From assembly GCA_018609965.1 (NCBI GenBank), contig JAHENP010000224.1:1-11477 (forward strand): DNA of 11,477 bases, in the 5' to 3' direction. Positions 5,456-11,477 of this stretch are shown here, in pieces. The position numbers and the translations under genes are program-made. How positions within the stretch are numbered: the stretch's first letter is position 1; every line of letters begins with the position of its first letter. The notes beneath the pieces were generated by a model. That model was given only the letters and a program-made list of their open reading frames with translations, was not told where the DNA came from and made no database searches. Source of the stretch: Haloferacaceae archaeon (GTDB lineage: Archaea; Halobacteriota; Halobacteria; Halobacteriales; Haloferacaceae).

Positions 5456-7642
5456 ATGGCCGCAGAAGCGGCGCTCGTCGATATCGGGCTGGGGCTCTCG
5501 GTCGTCGGGCTGGAGCGGGTGGCCGACGTCGGACGGGGGCGGATCGCCGCCCTGCTTCGTCAAGGCAAGTACTCGGAGCGGATCGACGGTCTCGGAACGA
5601 AGTTCAACGACGCCCTCCGGGAGGCCATCGAAGAGGTCGATGCCGAAGCGGACACGGACGAACTCGCCGGCGTGGTGGACGACTGGGAGCGCGTCGTCGA
5701 CCACCTCGAGCGGCAGGACGCCTTCGAGCGTGACGAGGACGGACTCATCGTCTTCGAGAGCGAGGACGACGCGGTCGAGACGATCGCCGACGCCATCGCA
5801 ACGGCACGGGGAGGCGACCCGGACGACGCGTCGACGCCGGCGCCGGAGCTTCGTCGAGCGGTCACGATCGCCTACCGGCGGGCGATTTCTGCGTTCGCAG
5901 CCGAGATAGCGGACAGCCCGCTCGCCGAGGAGCTGGCGGCCGAGGCGAACATCAACGCCGTGTCGGCCCTCCGGGAGGTCGAAGCGCGGCTATCCAACCT
6001 GGAGTCGCGGTTCACGCCGGCGGAGTTCTACGACCTGTATCCGGGAGACGCGTCCGGACTGGCAGCGGCGGCGAGCGACATCGAGGTCGAACAGCGCGTC
6101 GAGTACGTATCGCGTCCGGGGCTGTCCGGACATCGGGACGCCGAGCGACTGCTGCTTCTCGGCCCCGGCGGCGCCGGCAAGTCACGGACGATGGCGGAAC
6201 TGCTCCGGTCGTACCCCCACGACATCGACCACGTGGTCCGACCCGGGCCCGCACTACAGAGTGCCTCCGACCTCCTGCCGCTGCAGAACGAGTCCCTCGA
6301 CGGCGACGTCCTGCTGGTCTGGGACGACGTCCACGACGTCAGCCCCGAGACCAACAATACCGTCTTCCGGAAGGCGGTCACGGAGCTGGAGACGATGCTC
6401 GGACGCGACGGACACGAACTCCACGTCCTCGCAACCGCGAGAAGCGGTCACAAGGACGTGCTGCCGGGCGACTACGAGCGGTCCGACTCGTCGCTGTGGG
6501 GACCGTTCGAGGTCCGGCATCTCGAGCCGCTGGAGACCGACCGACTCGCCGCGCTCGTCGACCGCGCCATGGCGGAGTACGACGTGACCGCACCCGACGA
6601 TGTCCGGACGGCACTCGTCGAGAAGGCCCGCCGGGCGGACCCCTCGCCGGTGTACGTCACCTCCATCGTCGGGCGGGCCAGCGGCGGCGAACTGACGGCC
6701 GGCGACGTCGAGGGGCTCCCGGCGAGCGCCCTCGAATTCTGGCAGAACCGGTACGCCGAAATCCGCGAGGCGGGAGACGAGCGACGGTACGTCCTGTGGG
6801 CGGTCGCGCTCCTGGAGGACATCGGGATCCCGCTGTACGAGTCACTTCTCGAGGGTATCTACGAGCACGTCCTCGACAGGGCAGCCACGGAGTTCGACCC
6901 GTGCGTCGAACGCCTCGAACGGGAACAGTGGCTCGTGCGCGGCGAGGACGGAACACGGTACGTCGCTCACGACGTCAAGGTCGAGGCGATCGACGAATCG
7001 ACCGAAAACCCTCGACGCCTCAAGACCCTCTCGGAGTTCCTGCTTGGAGACCTCGAGTGGTACCTTCCCGCCGACGCCGACGGCGTCGAACGAATCGTCC
7101 ACGGGCGATTCGGCCTGTTCACACAAGAACTGGGCTCGGACCGAACGGACCAGCTCGCCGAGAAGCACTACGAACACGTCCTGGAAGCCAACCCGAAGGA
7201 CCAGACGGCGCACAACAACTACGCGCTCCTGCTGAAAGAACTGGAGCGGTACGAACAGGCCGAACACCACTACGAACGAGCCCTCGACCTCGACCCCGAC
7301 TACCCAGAAGCGCACTACAACTATGCGCTCTTGCTGAAAGCGATGGAGCGCTACGAAGAGGCCGAACACCACTACGAACGAGCCCTCGATTTCGACCCCG
7401 ACGACCCGAACGCGCACCACAACTACGCGCTTCTGCTGATACGGGAGAGAGCTGTCGGAGGAACGGTCACGTACGGCGCAATCGGTCGAACTGTTGACGG
7501 CCTCCGGACGCTGGCTGACGTCTTCGGTTCCCGTGGCGAGCACGATACGGCCCGCACCCGATGCGAGCAGACACCGGGACTGCTCGGAGTCGCAGGCGAG
7601 GCCGTCGTTCGGCAGCACGGACGCGACTCGACGGGCCGGTAG
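5456..7642 (+). CDS. STAND-class P-loop NTPase with C-terminal TPR repeats (NLR-like, candidate defence sensor)
   Basis: A 728-residue acidic protein. Residues 1-205 are mostly helical with no nuclease, TIR, Sir2 or protease motif that I can see. The NTPase has Walker A GPGGAGKS (236-243), Walker B DVLLVWDD (284-291) and a sensor-like arginine in VLATARSG (Arg329). A helical lid and winged-helix-like region follow (about 365-500). TPRs run from about 566 to 660 (NNYALLLKELERYEQAEHHY type). STAND ATPases with a repeat sensor and N-terminal effector include prokaryotic antiviral NLR-like proteins; a defence role here is inference. The ATG fits a TATA box 22 bases upstream. The third TPR breaks off near base 7439 and the last 67 residues look unlike haloarchaeal protein, suggesting a truncation or frameshift. 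No partner gene is adjacent. Confidence 0.85.
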   Translation: MAAEAALVDIGLGLSVVGLERVADVGRGRIAALLRQGKYSERIDGLGTKFNDALREAIEEVDAEADTDELAGVVDDWERVVDHLERQDAFERDEDGLIVFESEDDAVETIADAIATARGGDPDDASTPAPELRRAVTIAYRRAISAFAAEIADSPLAEELAAEANINAVSALREVEARLSNLESRFTPAEFYDLYPGDASGLAAAASDIEVEQRVEYVSRPGLSGHRDAERLLLLGPGGAGKSRTMAELLRSYPHDIDHVVRPGPALQSASDLLPLQNESLDGDVLLVWDDVHDVSPETNNTVFRKAVTELETMLGRDGHELHVLATARSGHKDVLPGDYERSDSSLWGPFEVRHLEPLETDRLAALVDRAMAEYDVTAPDDVRTALVEKARRADPSPVYVTSIVGRASGGELTAGDVEGLPASALEFWQNRYAEIREAGDERRYVLWAVALLEDIGIPLYESLLEGIYEHVLDRAATEFDPCVERLEREQWLVRGEDGTRYVAHDVKVEAIDESTENPRRLKTLSEFLLGDLEWYLPADADGVERIVHGRFGLFTQELGSDRTDQLAEKHYEHVLEANPKDQTAHNNYALLLKELERYEQAEHHYERALDLDPDYPEAHYNYALLLKAMERYEEAEHHYERALDFDPDDPNAHHNYALLLIRERAVGGTVTYGAIGRTVDGLRTLADVFGSRGEHDTARTRCEQTPGLLGVAGEAVVRQHGRDSTGR
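7211..7439 (+). repeat. 102-bp tandem repeats encoding TPRs
   Basis: Unit 1 is 7211-7312 and unit 2 is 7313-7414; by my count they differ at 14 of 102 positions, with a 31-base stretch identical. Unit 3 begins at 7415 with the same pattern and stops matching after about 25 bases (7439). Each unit encodes one 34-residue TPR. The similarity at the DNA level suggests recent duplication, and the array can change length by recombination. Confidence 0.8.
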
Positions 7643-7885
7643 TCCGGTACGCCAGCCTCGAGGCACGGGAGCCCGGGGCTTCCACAGCCGGGTCGTACCG
7701 CCACGCTCTCGGACATCACGTGGGGGGATCGAGGAGGCCGGACCGCTGTCGTGGAACGCCCGGGACCGCCGGAGGAGGACGAGGCCGCGGCGTCGGGTTC
7801 GCGGCGTCGTTTCAGACGGACCACGGGGGGTTGCGGCAGCGTCCCGCGGCGCAGGGTTCTTCGAGCCGGCGCCCCGAGCCCGGTC
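7643..7885. other. Intergenic stretch, no supported gene
   Basis: Between the STAND-TPR stop and the next likely start, long open frames exist on both strands but they are Arg/Pro/Ser-rich, unlike acidic haloarchaeal proteins, and match nothing I know. I see no TATA box or stem-loop that stands out. It may include remains of the lost 3' end of the STAND-TPR gene. Confidence 0.5.
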
Positions 7886-8269
7886 ATGGGCATCCTCGGG
7901 CGCATCAGGGACGCGCTGACCGGCTCGGAGCCGGAGATCCGGTTCCACCGCCTCCACGTCGCGACCGCCGACGGCGACCGGGAGACGGTCACCTACGTCA
8001 CGGGAGCGGTCGCCGACGGGCCGACGCCGGTGGCCTGTTCGGCGCCCGTGTGGATACCGGAGGGGACGATGCTGGTCGAGGCGCCCGACGAGGCGCGGGG
8101 CGTCACGGTGAACGACTACACCTACCCGCTGTACCAGTACACGACCGCGTCGCCGGAGGCGGCTCCGTCGGCGGCGGAACCGGTGCCGGAGCGGCTGACG
8201 GGCGAGACGATACCGGCCCAGGAACTCGGCGCCGAGGCGGTCGAGGAGCTGGAGGAACTGCTGCCCTGA
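7886..8269 (+). CDS. Hypothetical acidic haloarchaeal protein
   Basis: A 127-residue protein that I do not recognise. It begins MGILGRIRDALTGSEPEI, has a central beta-rich part (VTYVTGAVADGPTPVACSAP, then VWIPEGTMLVEAP) and a low-complexity, Ala/Pro/Glu-rich C-terminal third ending in VEELEELLP. It has one cysteine and no membrane segment. The frame is open further upstream, but that extension is Arg-rich and unlike haloarchaeal protein, so the ATG at 7886 is chosen. No Shine-Dalgarno or clear TATA box is seen before it. It ends 68 bases before the zinc-ribbon gene on the same strand. Its acidic composition and strong GC bias at third positions support it being real. Confidence 0.65.
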   Translation: MGILGRIRDALTGSEPEIRFHRLHVATADGDRETVTYVTGAVADGPTPVACSAPVWIPEGTMLVEAPDEARGVTVNDYTYPLYQYTTASPEAAPSAAEPVPERLTGETIPAQELGAEAVEELEELLP

Positions 8270-8308
8270 ACTCCGGCGCGGTCGGATGACCTGCGCGCCG
8301 TGGACACG

Positions 8309-8315
8309 CCTTTTG
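8309..8315 (+). promoter_or_regulatory. Possible TATA-like box of the zinc-ribbon gene
   Basis: CCTTTTG lies at -23 to -29 relative to the ATG at 8338 in otherwise GC-rich DNA, the spacing used by leaderless genes elsewhere in this window. Confidence 0.35.
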
Positions 8316-8337
8316 CCCTGGGGCCCCTCGGTGTGGT

Positions 8338-8487
8338 ATGCTCGGGCTACGGTTCTTCGAGTGTCGGCGCTGTGCGACGGTGTACGCGGGGCCGGAGGCC
8401 CCGCCACGGTGCGACGACTGTCCGGGCGAGGAGTTCGCGGAGCTCACCGGCCGGCTGCAGGCCGACACGTACTTCTGGCGGCGCTGA
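8338..8487 (+). CDS. 49-residue zinc-ribbon (rubredoxin-like) protein
   Basis: A very short gene that begins MLGLRFFECRRCATVYAG and ends DTYFWRR. Two CxxC pairs, Cys9/Cys12 and Cys25/Cys28, are spaced as in a zinc ribbon or rubredoxin-like knuckle. It resembles small haloarchaeal zinc-ribbon proteins such as the DUF7130 type, though I cannot confirm the family without a search. A TATA-like box 23 bases upstream fits a leaderless message. It could bind zinc or iron and act as an adaptor or electron carrier; the function is unknown. It lies on the same strand as the hypothetical gene before it. Confidence 0.7.
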   Translation: MLGLRFFECRRCATVYAGPEAPPRCDDCPGEEFAELTGRLQADTYFWRR

Positions 8488-8766
8488 GCCACGGAGTCGG
8501 TGCGACCGCCCTCTCGCCGCACCTCGAAGCGGTCGGCGCCCCCCTCGGCCCCGAACGCCCGGCGGAACCGCCCGTGGCGAGCGCCGGTCTACGCCGCCAC
8601 GTCGCTTCTCCTCCCGTGGCCGGCCTCGTGGGGTGAAGCACGAGACTGGCGCCTACCTCCCGGACACCGCCAAGGTCGACGTCCGGCGGTGACCCGGAGA
8701 TTGACGGGGGTCGGTCCCGCGGGCCGTCGCCGGCGCCCCGGGCCCGCGGACACCGTTCGTCGCCGG
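8488..8766. other. Intergenic stretch between converging genes
   Basis: This stretch lies between the stops of the zinc-ribbon gene (+) and the SRPBCC gene (-). I see no credible gene; open frames are Arg/Pro-rich products of high GC content. No T-tract terminator is obvious. Confidence 0.5.
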
Positions 8767-9264
8767 TTACGAGGTCTCGATCTCGAGGGTGACGTCCCGG
8801 CGCTGGCCCTCGAGGTCGGCGACGATGCGGCGGACGACGCGTTCGGCCTCCGCCCGGACCTTCGGCTTGACCTTCTCGACGACCCACTCCAGGGAGACGA
8901 ACCGCGGCAGCTCGAGGGCGTCGTCGTCGGCGGAGTCGGGGGCGTACTCGACGACCATCCGGACGCGGGTGGTGTCGTCGTCGACCGGCTCGACGTGCCA
9001 CCGGCCGGCGGCGTCGATGTCCTTGACGATGCGCCAGTCGATGCGGGCCGGCGGCTCCGTGTCGGTGACCCGCGAGCGGGCGGTGTAGGAGAGCTTCCAC
9101 CACTCGAAGTCCAGCTCGTACTCGGTGTCGGGCGTCCCGTCGCCGAACTGCCGGACCTCGGTGAGGTGCTCGGAGTACCTGGCGTACCGCGGGAAGTCCA
9201 GCAGGAACTCGTAGACCTCCTCCGGCGGGAGACGGACCTCCGTCGCGACCTCGACAGTATCCAC
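8767..9264 (-). CDS. SRPBCC-family (START-like, COQ10/polyketide-cyclase type) protein
   Basis: A 165-residue protein of the length usual for single-domain SRPBCC proteins. The start MDTVEVATEVRLPPEEVYEF, then LLDFPRYARYSEHL, is the typical first strand and helix of this fold. Next come strands with EWWKLSYTARSRV and RIDWRIVKDIDAAGRWHVEP, and a long C-terminal helix (about 122-152). Such proteins form a hydrophobic cavity for lipids or isoprenoids, or work as cyclases; the ligand cannot be told. The start is a GTG at 9262-9264. A TATA-like CTTAGGA lies 23 bases before it, between this gene and the ATPase gene, so it may have its own leaderless transcript or be co-transcribed. Confidence 0.85.
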   Translation of the reverse strand: MDTVEVATEVRLPPEEVYEFLLDFPRYARYSEHLTEVRQFGDGTPDTEYELDFEWWKLSYTARSRVTDTEPPARIDWRIVKDIDAAGRWHVEPVDDDTTRVRMVVEYAPDSADDDALELPRFVSLEWVVEKVKPKVRAEAERVVRRIVADLEGQRRDVTLEIETS

Positions 9265-9266
9265 GC

Positions 9267-9283
9267 GGCCGCTTCGGGCGGCC
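9267..9283. repeat. GC-rich inverted repeat before the SRPBCC start
   Basis: GGCCGC (9267-9272), TTCGG, GCGGCC (9278-9283). It lies in the 40-base gap between the ATPase stop and the SRPBCC start, between TATA-like box and start codon. It could be an operator or RNA hairpin; in DNA this GC-rich it could also be chance. Confidence 0.25.
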
Positions 9284-9286
9284 CCG

Positions 9287-9293
9287 TCCTAAG
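9287..9293 (-). promoter_or_regulatory. Possible TATA-like box of the SRPBCC gene
   Basis: CTTAGGA on the minus strand lies at -23 to -29 from the GTG at 9264. It is a weak match to the haloarchaeal TATA consensus, but the spacing equals that of the other candidate leaderless promoters here. Confidence 0.3.
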
Positions 9294-9304
9294 CGTTGTC
9301 GTCC

Positions 9305-10246
9305 CTACAGCCGGTCGGCGACGGTCTCGACGGCATCGAGGCCGTGAACCTCGCCGTGCAGCTGCGGGACGAGCGTGACCGGCAGGTCGAACCGCTCGCG
9401 GGCCGCCGCGATCTGTTCCTGCTGGCTCTCGTGGCGGGACTGACAGAGGTCGCAGGCGGGCTCGGGGTCCTCGATGACCTTGTTGACGACGGCACGACCC
9501 ACGGGGACGCCGTAGGTCTCCAGCTCCACGAGCAGCCGCCCGGTCTCCAGTACCGCCATCGTCTCGGGGATGAGCACGACCCGGAACTCGGTGCGGTCGG
9601 GGTCCCGGAGGGCGTCGGCGACCCGTTCCATCCGGTCCCGCAGCGTCTCGAGGTCGACGTCCACCTCTGCATCGGCGTCGGCGTCGCCCTCGTCGCCTCC
9701 GCCGCCCACGAACGACCGCACCGAGTCCGCGAGCGAGGAGACCTGCGACCGCACCGAGATGAGCTTCCCCATCGCGGAGCTCATCACGTCCGGCAGCTGC
9801 AGCAGCCGGAGCGTGTGGCCGGTCGGGGCGGTGTCGAAGACGATGTACTCGAAGCGGGGGTCGTCCATGTAGTCGAGAAAGAGGTCCATGGCGGCGGCCT
9901 CGTCGGTACCGGGCGCGACGCCGGCCTCGATGACGTCGTCGACGTCGTCGTCGTCCAGCGAGATGCCGAGGTCCTCCAGCTCGTCCAGCGCCGCCGTCAC
10001 CTGCCCGCGGTACTGGCCGATGCGCTCGCCGGGGTCGACCTCGACGGCCCACAGCTCCGCCTCGTCGCGGACCCGGGTCGGCTCCGGGCCGACCGGCGCG
10101 TCGAAGACGTCCGAAAGCGAGTGGGCGGGGTCCGTCGAGACGACCAGCGTCGGGCCGTCCTCGCGGGCCCGCTTGAGGGCCGTCGCAGCGGCGCAGGTCG
10201 TCTTGCCGACGCCGCCCTTCCCGCCGTAAAGCACGTACTCAGTCAC
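9305..10246 (-). CDS. Get3/ArsA-family ATPase
   Basis: A 313-residue cytoplasmic ATPase. The deviant Walker A GGKGGVGKTT spans 8-17, the A-loop STDPAHSLSD 37-46, and switch II DTAPTGHTLRLL 138-149. CDLC gives Cys265 and Cys268, the zinc-bridging pair of Get3 dimers. The only other cysteine is Cys18, so the arsenite-binding cysteines of bacterial ArsA are absent. This fits a Get3-like role in guiding tail-anchored membrane proteins more than arsenite pumping, though archaeal function is not settled. An acidic, Gly-rich stretch (about 181-199) interrupts the helical client-binding region. The start is the GTG at 10244-10246, with a TATA box (TTTAAGA, minus) 23 bases upstream. It is followed 40 bases later by the SRPBCC gene. 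The length is typical of single-domain members. Confidence 0.92.
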   Translation of the reverse strand: MTEYVLYGGKGGVGKTTCAAATALKRAREDGPTLVVSTDPAHSLSDVFDAPVGPEPTRVRDEAELWAVEVDPGERIGQYRGQVTAALDELEDLGISLDDDDVDDVIEAGVAPGTDEAAAMDLFLDYMDDPRFEYIVFDTAPTGHTLRLLQLPDVMSSAMGKLISVRSQVSSLADSVRSFVGGGGDEGDADADAEVDVDLETLRDRMERVADALRDPDRTEFRVVLIPETMAVLETGRLLVELETYGVPVGRAVVNKVIEDPEPACDLCQSRHESQQEQIAAARERFDLPVTLVPQLHGEVHGLDAVETVADRL

Positions 10247-10268
10247 GGTTGGAAGTAGGTCGCGGGCA

Positions 10269-10275
10269 TCTTAAA
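10269..10275 (-). promoter_or_regulatory. Probable TATA box of the Get3/ArsA ATPase gene
   Basis: TTTAAGA on the minus strand lies at -23 to -29 relative to the GTG at 10246, fitting a leaderless transcript. It is the best TATA match in the GC-rich half of the window. Confidence 0.55.
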
Positions 10276-10859
10276 CCGTCTGCGACCGTCGCGGTGTTCG
10301 TATGATTGGGAATATCGCCCGTCTCCTCCCAGACTTGCTACGAATGACCTCCTCCTCGGGGTGAACGCCGGGGGTTCCCCGCGCTCGGGGTCGGGCCGGC
10401 CCCGACACCGACGGGGGCAAGCTTCCACCCGATGGGTGTACTCCGGTTCGTGCTCGGTACGTGAGCCCCGTGAGGGGTGTGGCGGGGTCGGCGTCCCGTC
10501 GGGGACGCGGTATCTCCTTGCACAGCGCCCGACGCCGCGTCGGACGACCGCCCACGGTTGGGGCCGCGGACGGACACGGGCCGTGCCATCGGCCTGCCTG
10601 CCCTTTGAGTCACGGTGGCAGGCTCGCACGCCGACGGGGTTGGATTGGTCGTGCCGTCACCCCCTCCCGTGTTGCAGGGGCAGAGGTACTGTGAGCACCG
10701 GGTGGTGCGTATCGGCGGGAAGGACCCCAATGTTTCCGGATTGGGTTCGGCGATTGAGTTACCGGTTGTTCGATCCCGACCGGAATAAATCCGCGGAGAG
10801 TGGAGTGAACGGGGACGCGATTCACGCCCGCCGTAAACAGTACTTCGGACGTGTAAATC
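10276..10859. other. Long stretch without a supported gene, rich in hairpins
   Basis: Open frames on both strands here are Arg/Pro/Thr/Ser-rich and unlike haloarchaeal proteins. I see no tnpB motif in them. The stretch contains an orphan IS1341-type right-end hairpin (10354-10373) and other perfect inverted repeats: CCCCG/CGGGG (10377-10390), GTCGGG/CCCGAC (10390-10406), GCGTCCC/GGGACGC (10491-10508) and CGACGC/GCGTCG (10530-10542). Some are expected in GC-rich DNA. The half nearest the second tnpB (about 10720-10855) is less GC-rich. Confidence 0.5.
10345..10380 (-). mobile_element. Orphan right end of an IS1341-type element
   Basis: Arms CCTCGGGG (10354-10361) and CGCCGGGG (10366-10373) with a TGAA loop pair with one mismatch and one wobble. 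The flanks, GACCTCCT before and TTCCC after, line up almost base for base with the reverse complement of the left element's right end (1178-1210, GACATCCT ... CTTCCC). It therefore reads as the right end of a minus-strand element, yet no tnpB frame lies directly upstream of it. It is either a relic or a stand-alone guide-RNA end. Confidence 0.55.
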
Positions 10860-11050
10860 GCCTCGGGGTCAAGCCCCGAGGCTTTCGCGTGGACTCCCGT
10901 TCTATGCCTCAACTGAAGCAGGGGGCACGTGCTCCCCGCTCACGTTCAGCGTCCCGCGATCCAAGCGCACATCTACGGGTGCGCCTCCATCGCCTGCATT
11001 TTGCCGACGACGGAGATACTGCAAACCGATGTTTTTCGAGGCATTGTAGT
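10855..11050 (-). ncRNA. Predicted reRNA/omegaRNA of the second tnpB
   Basis: By analogy with other tnpB elements, a guide RNA should span the 3' end of this gene and its right-end hairpin, with the guide starting near 10850 and running down to about 10830 on the minus strand. Only the hairpin is directly visible; the 5' limit is a guess. Confidence 0.35.
10860..10882 (-). repeat. Right-end stem-loop of the second IS1341-type element
   Basis: GCCTCGGGG (10860-10868), a five-base loop (10869-10873) and CCCCGAGGC (10874-10882) form a perfect 9-bp stem, 19 bases past the tnpB stop codon on the minus strand. Confidence 0.7.
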
Positions 11051-11477
11051 CGGTGTGGTTCTCGTACCCACACTGCTGACACTCGAACGACTTGCCCGAC
11101 CGATTGTCGTCGTGGGTAAACCCGCACGTCGAACACCGCTTGGACGTATTTCGAGGGTCTACTTGAACGGCTTCGACACCGTGTTCTTCGGCCTTGTATT
11201 CGACGTACTCGTAGAGGCGTCGAAACGCCCAAACGTGTTGCCACGTCGCTTCGGGAATGTTCTCCCGAATGTGGGTCAAGTCCTCGAACACGATGTGCGA
11301 ACAGTCGTTCTCGGTGGCTTCCTCGATAAGTTCGTTCGCCACCGTGTGTAGGTGTATCTCGAAGCGTCCGTGCTCCTTCTGTCCGACACTCTCGATGTTT
11401 TCGTGAGCGTGTCGAGAGCCGCACTGCTGAAGCGAGGCACGACGCTTCTCGTACTCCCGACGCCAGTGGTTGAACTC
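10902..11477 (-). CDS. tnpB: TnpB-family RNA-guided endonuclease (5' partial)
   Basis: The frame is open to the right edge of the window, so only the C-terminal 191 residues are seen; the GTG at 11342 is internal. Upstream of it the frame reads [19 protein letters not shown], a typical TnpB stretch between RuvC-I and RuvC-II. The RuvC-II motif [14 protein letters not shown] has its Glu intact. The zinc ribbon has CSTC and CQQC, and RuvC-III is [10 protein letters not shown] with its Asp. The tail ends PPASVEA. RuvC-I lies outside the window. With all visible catalytic residues intact, this copy looks capable of activity, in contrast to the left one. It points inward, towards the Get3/ArsA gene, and a stem-loop follows its stop by 19 bases. 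Confidence 0.93.
   Translation of the reverse strand, partial: EFNHWRREYEKRRASLQQCGSRHAHENIESVGQKEHGRFEIHLHTVANELIEEATENDCSHIVFEDLTHIRENIPEATWQHVWAFRRLYEYVEYKAEEHGVEAVQVDPRNTSKRCSTCGFTHDDNRSGKSFECQQCGYENHTDYNASKNIGLQYLRRRQNAGDGGAPVDVRLDRGTLNVSGEHVPPASVEA

Larger units (their letters stand above)
10853..11477 (-). mobile_element. Second IS1341-type element (partial, left end outside window)
   Basis: It comprises the 3' part of a tnpB gene and a right-end stem-loop (10860-10882) followed by GATTTAC on the minus strand. The TnpB is clearly of a different subfamily from that at the left of the window, and the hairpin sequence differs too. The exact end, about 10853-10855, is a guess. Confidence 0.7.

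Noticed and set aside
6842..8407. 521-codon open frame on the minus strand
   Set aside because: It lies antisense to the STAND-TPR gene and its downstream gap. Its Arg/Val-rich repeats are the reverse complement of the TPR-coding repeats, and it has no protein-family signal.
8589..10052. 487-codon open frame on the minus strand
   Set aside because: It is an Arg/Gly/Ser/Thr-rich shadow of the SRPBCC and Get3/ArsA genes in another frame, caused by very high GC content.
9305..10246. Arsenic-resistance pump ATPase
   Set aside because: The protein has only Cys18, Cys265 and Cys268, lacks the arsenite-binding cysteines of ArsA, and no arsB, arsR or arsC gene is nearby.
10750..10790. tRNA-like GTTCGATCC motif on the + strand
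   Set aside because: The flanking bases do not make a proper T-stem, and no acceptor, D or anticodon arms can be drawn upstream.
10610..10912. 100-codon minus-strand frame (VLFTAGVNRVPVHSTLRGF region) after the second tnpB
   Set aside because: It starts with TTG inside the tnpB stop region, runs through the element's right-end hairpin and is not acidic. I cannot support it as a gene.
1..11477. CRISPR array or cas genes
   Set aside because: No regularly spaced direct repeats with unique spacers are seen. The only tandem repeats are the 102-bp TPR-coding units inside a gene.

Overview
This window looks like haloarchaeal (class Halobacteria) DNA. It is GC-rich, the predicted proteins are strongly acidic, most starts have a TATA-like box about 23-29 bases upstream (the leaderless-mRNA arrangement), and the protein families are typical of this group (IS1341-type TnpB, DUF2270, DUF1059, paired half-size YeeE/YedE proteins, an ArsA/Get3 ATPase with a Zn-type CxxC). 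No species can be assigned.

Layout. (1) Bases 1-1212 hold the 3' part of a tnpB-only (IS1341-type) element on the + strand, ending in a stem-loop right end with an expected overlapping guide RNA. (2) Bases 1348-4904, all on the minus strand, form a sulfur-handling cluster. In transcription order it has an N-terminal rhodanese/metallo-beta-lactamase fusion (persulfide dioxygenase-like), two half-size YeeE/YedE membrane proteins with conserved cysteines, a winged-helix regulator with an N-terminal cysteine pair, and a DUF2270 membrane protein. Most of these overlap by 1-4 bases. A separate DUF1059 mini-protein follows. I infer import of thiosulfate or sulfane sulfur, oxidation or transfer by the fusion enzyme, and control by the cysteine-bearing regulator. 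(3) Bases 4905-5455 are a relatively AT-rich intergenic region that turns GC-rich. It carries the operon promoter, two palindromes and a short, possibly frameshifted ORF with a CPGSCC motif. (4) Bases 5456-7642 encode a STAND-type P-loop ATPase with C-terminal TPRs. This is the NLR-like architecture used in prokaryotic antiviral sensors, but the N-terminal effector is unrecognised and the TPR array is abruptly cut off. (5) Bases 7886-10246 look like ordinary, very GC-rich chromosome: a conserved-looking hypothetical protein, a 49-residue zinc ribbon, an SRPBCC protein and a Get3/ArsA-family ATPase. (6) Bases 10276-11477 hold a structured non-coding stretch with an orphan IS1341-type right-end hairpin, followed by the 3' part of a second, different tnpB on the minus strand.

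The two tnpB genes point inward and bracket the window. The most interesting items are the STAND-TPR protein with its broken repeat array, the cysteine-bearing regulator of the sulfur cluster, the orphan right-end hairpin, and the guide RNAs predicted from the two tnpB right ends. Nothing here is proven to be a new system. The STAND-TPR gene is the best candidate for an undescribed defence protein.
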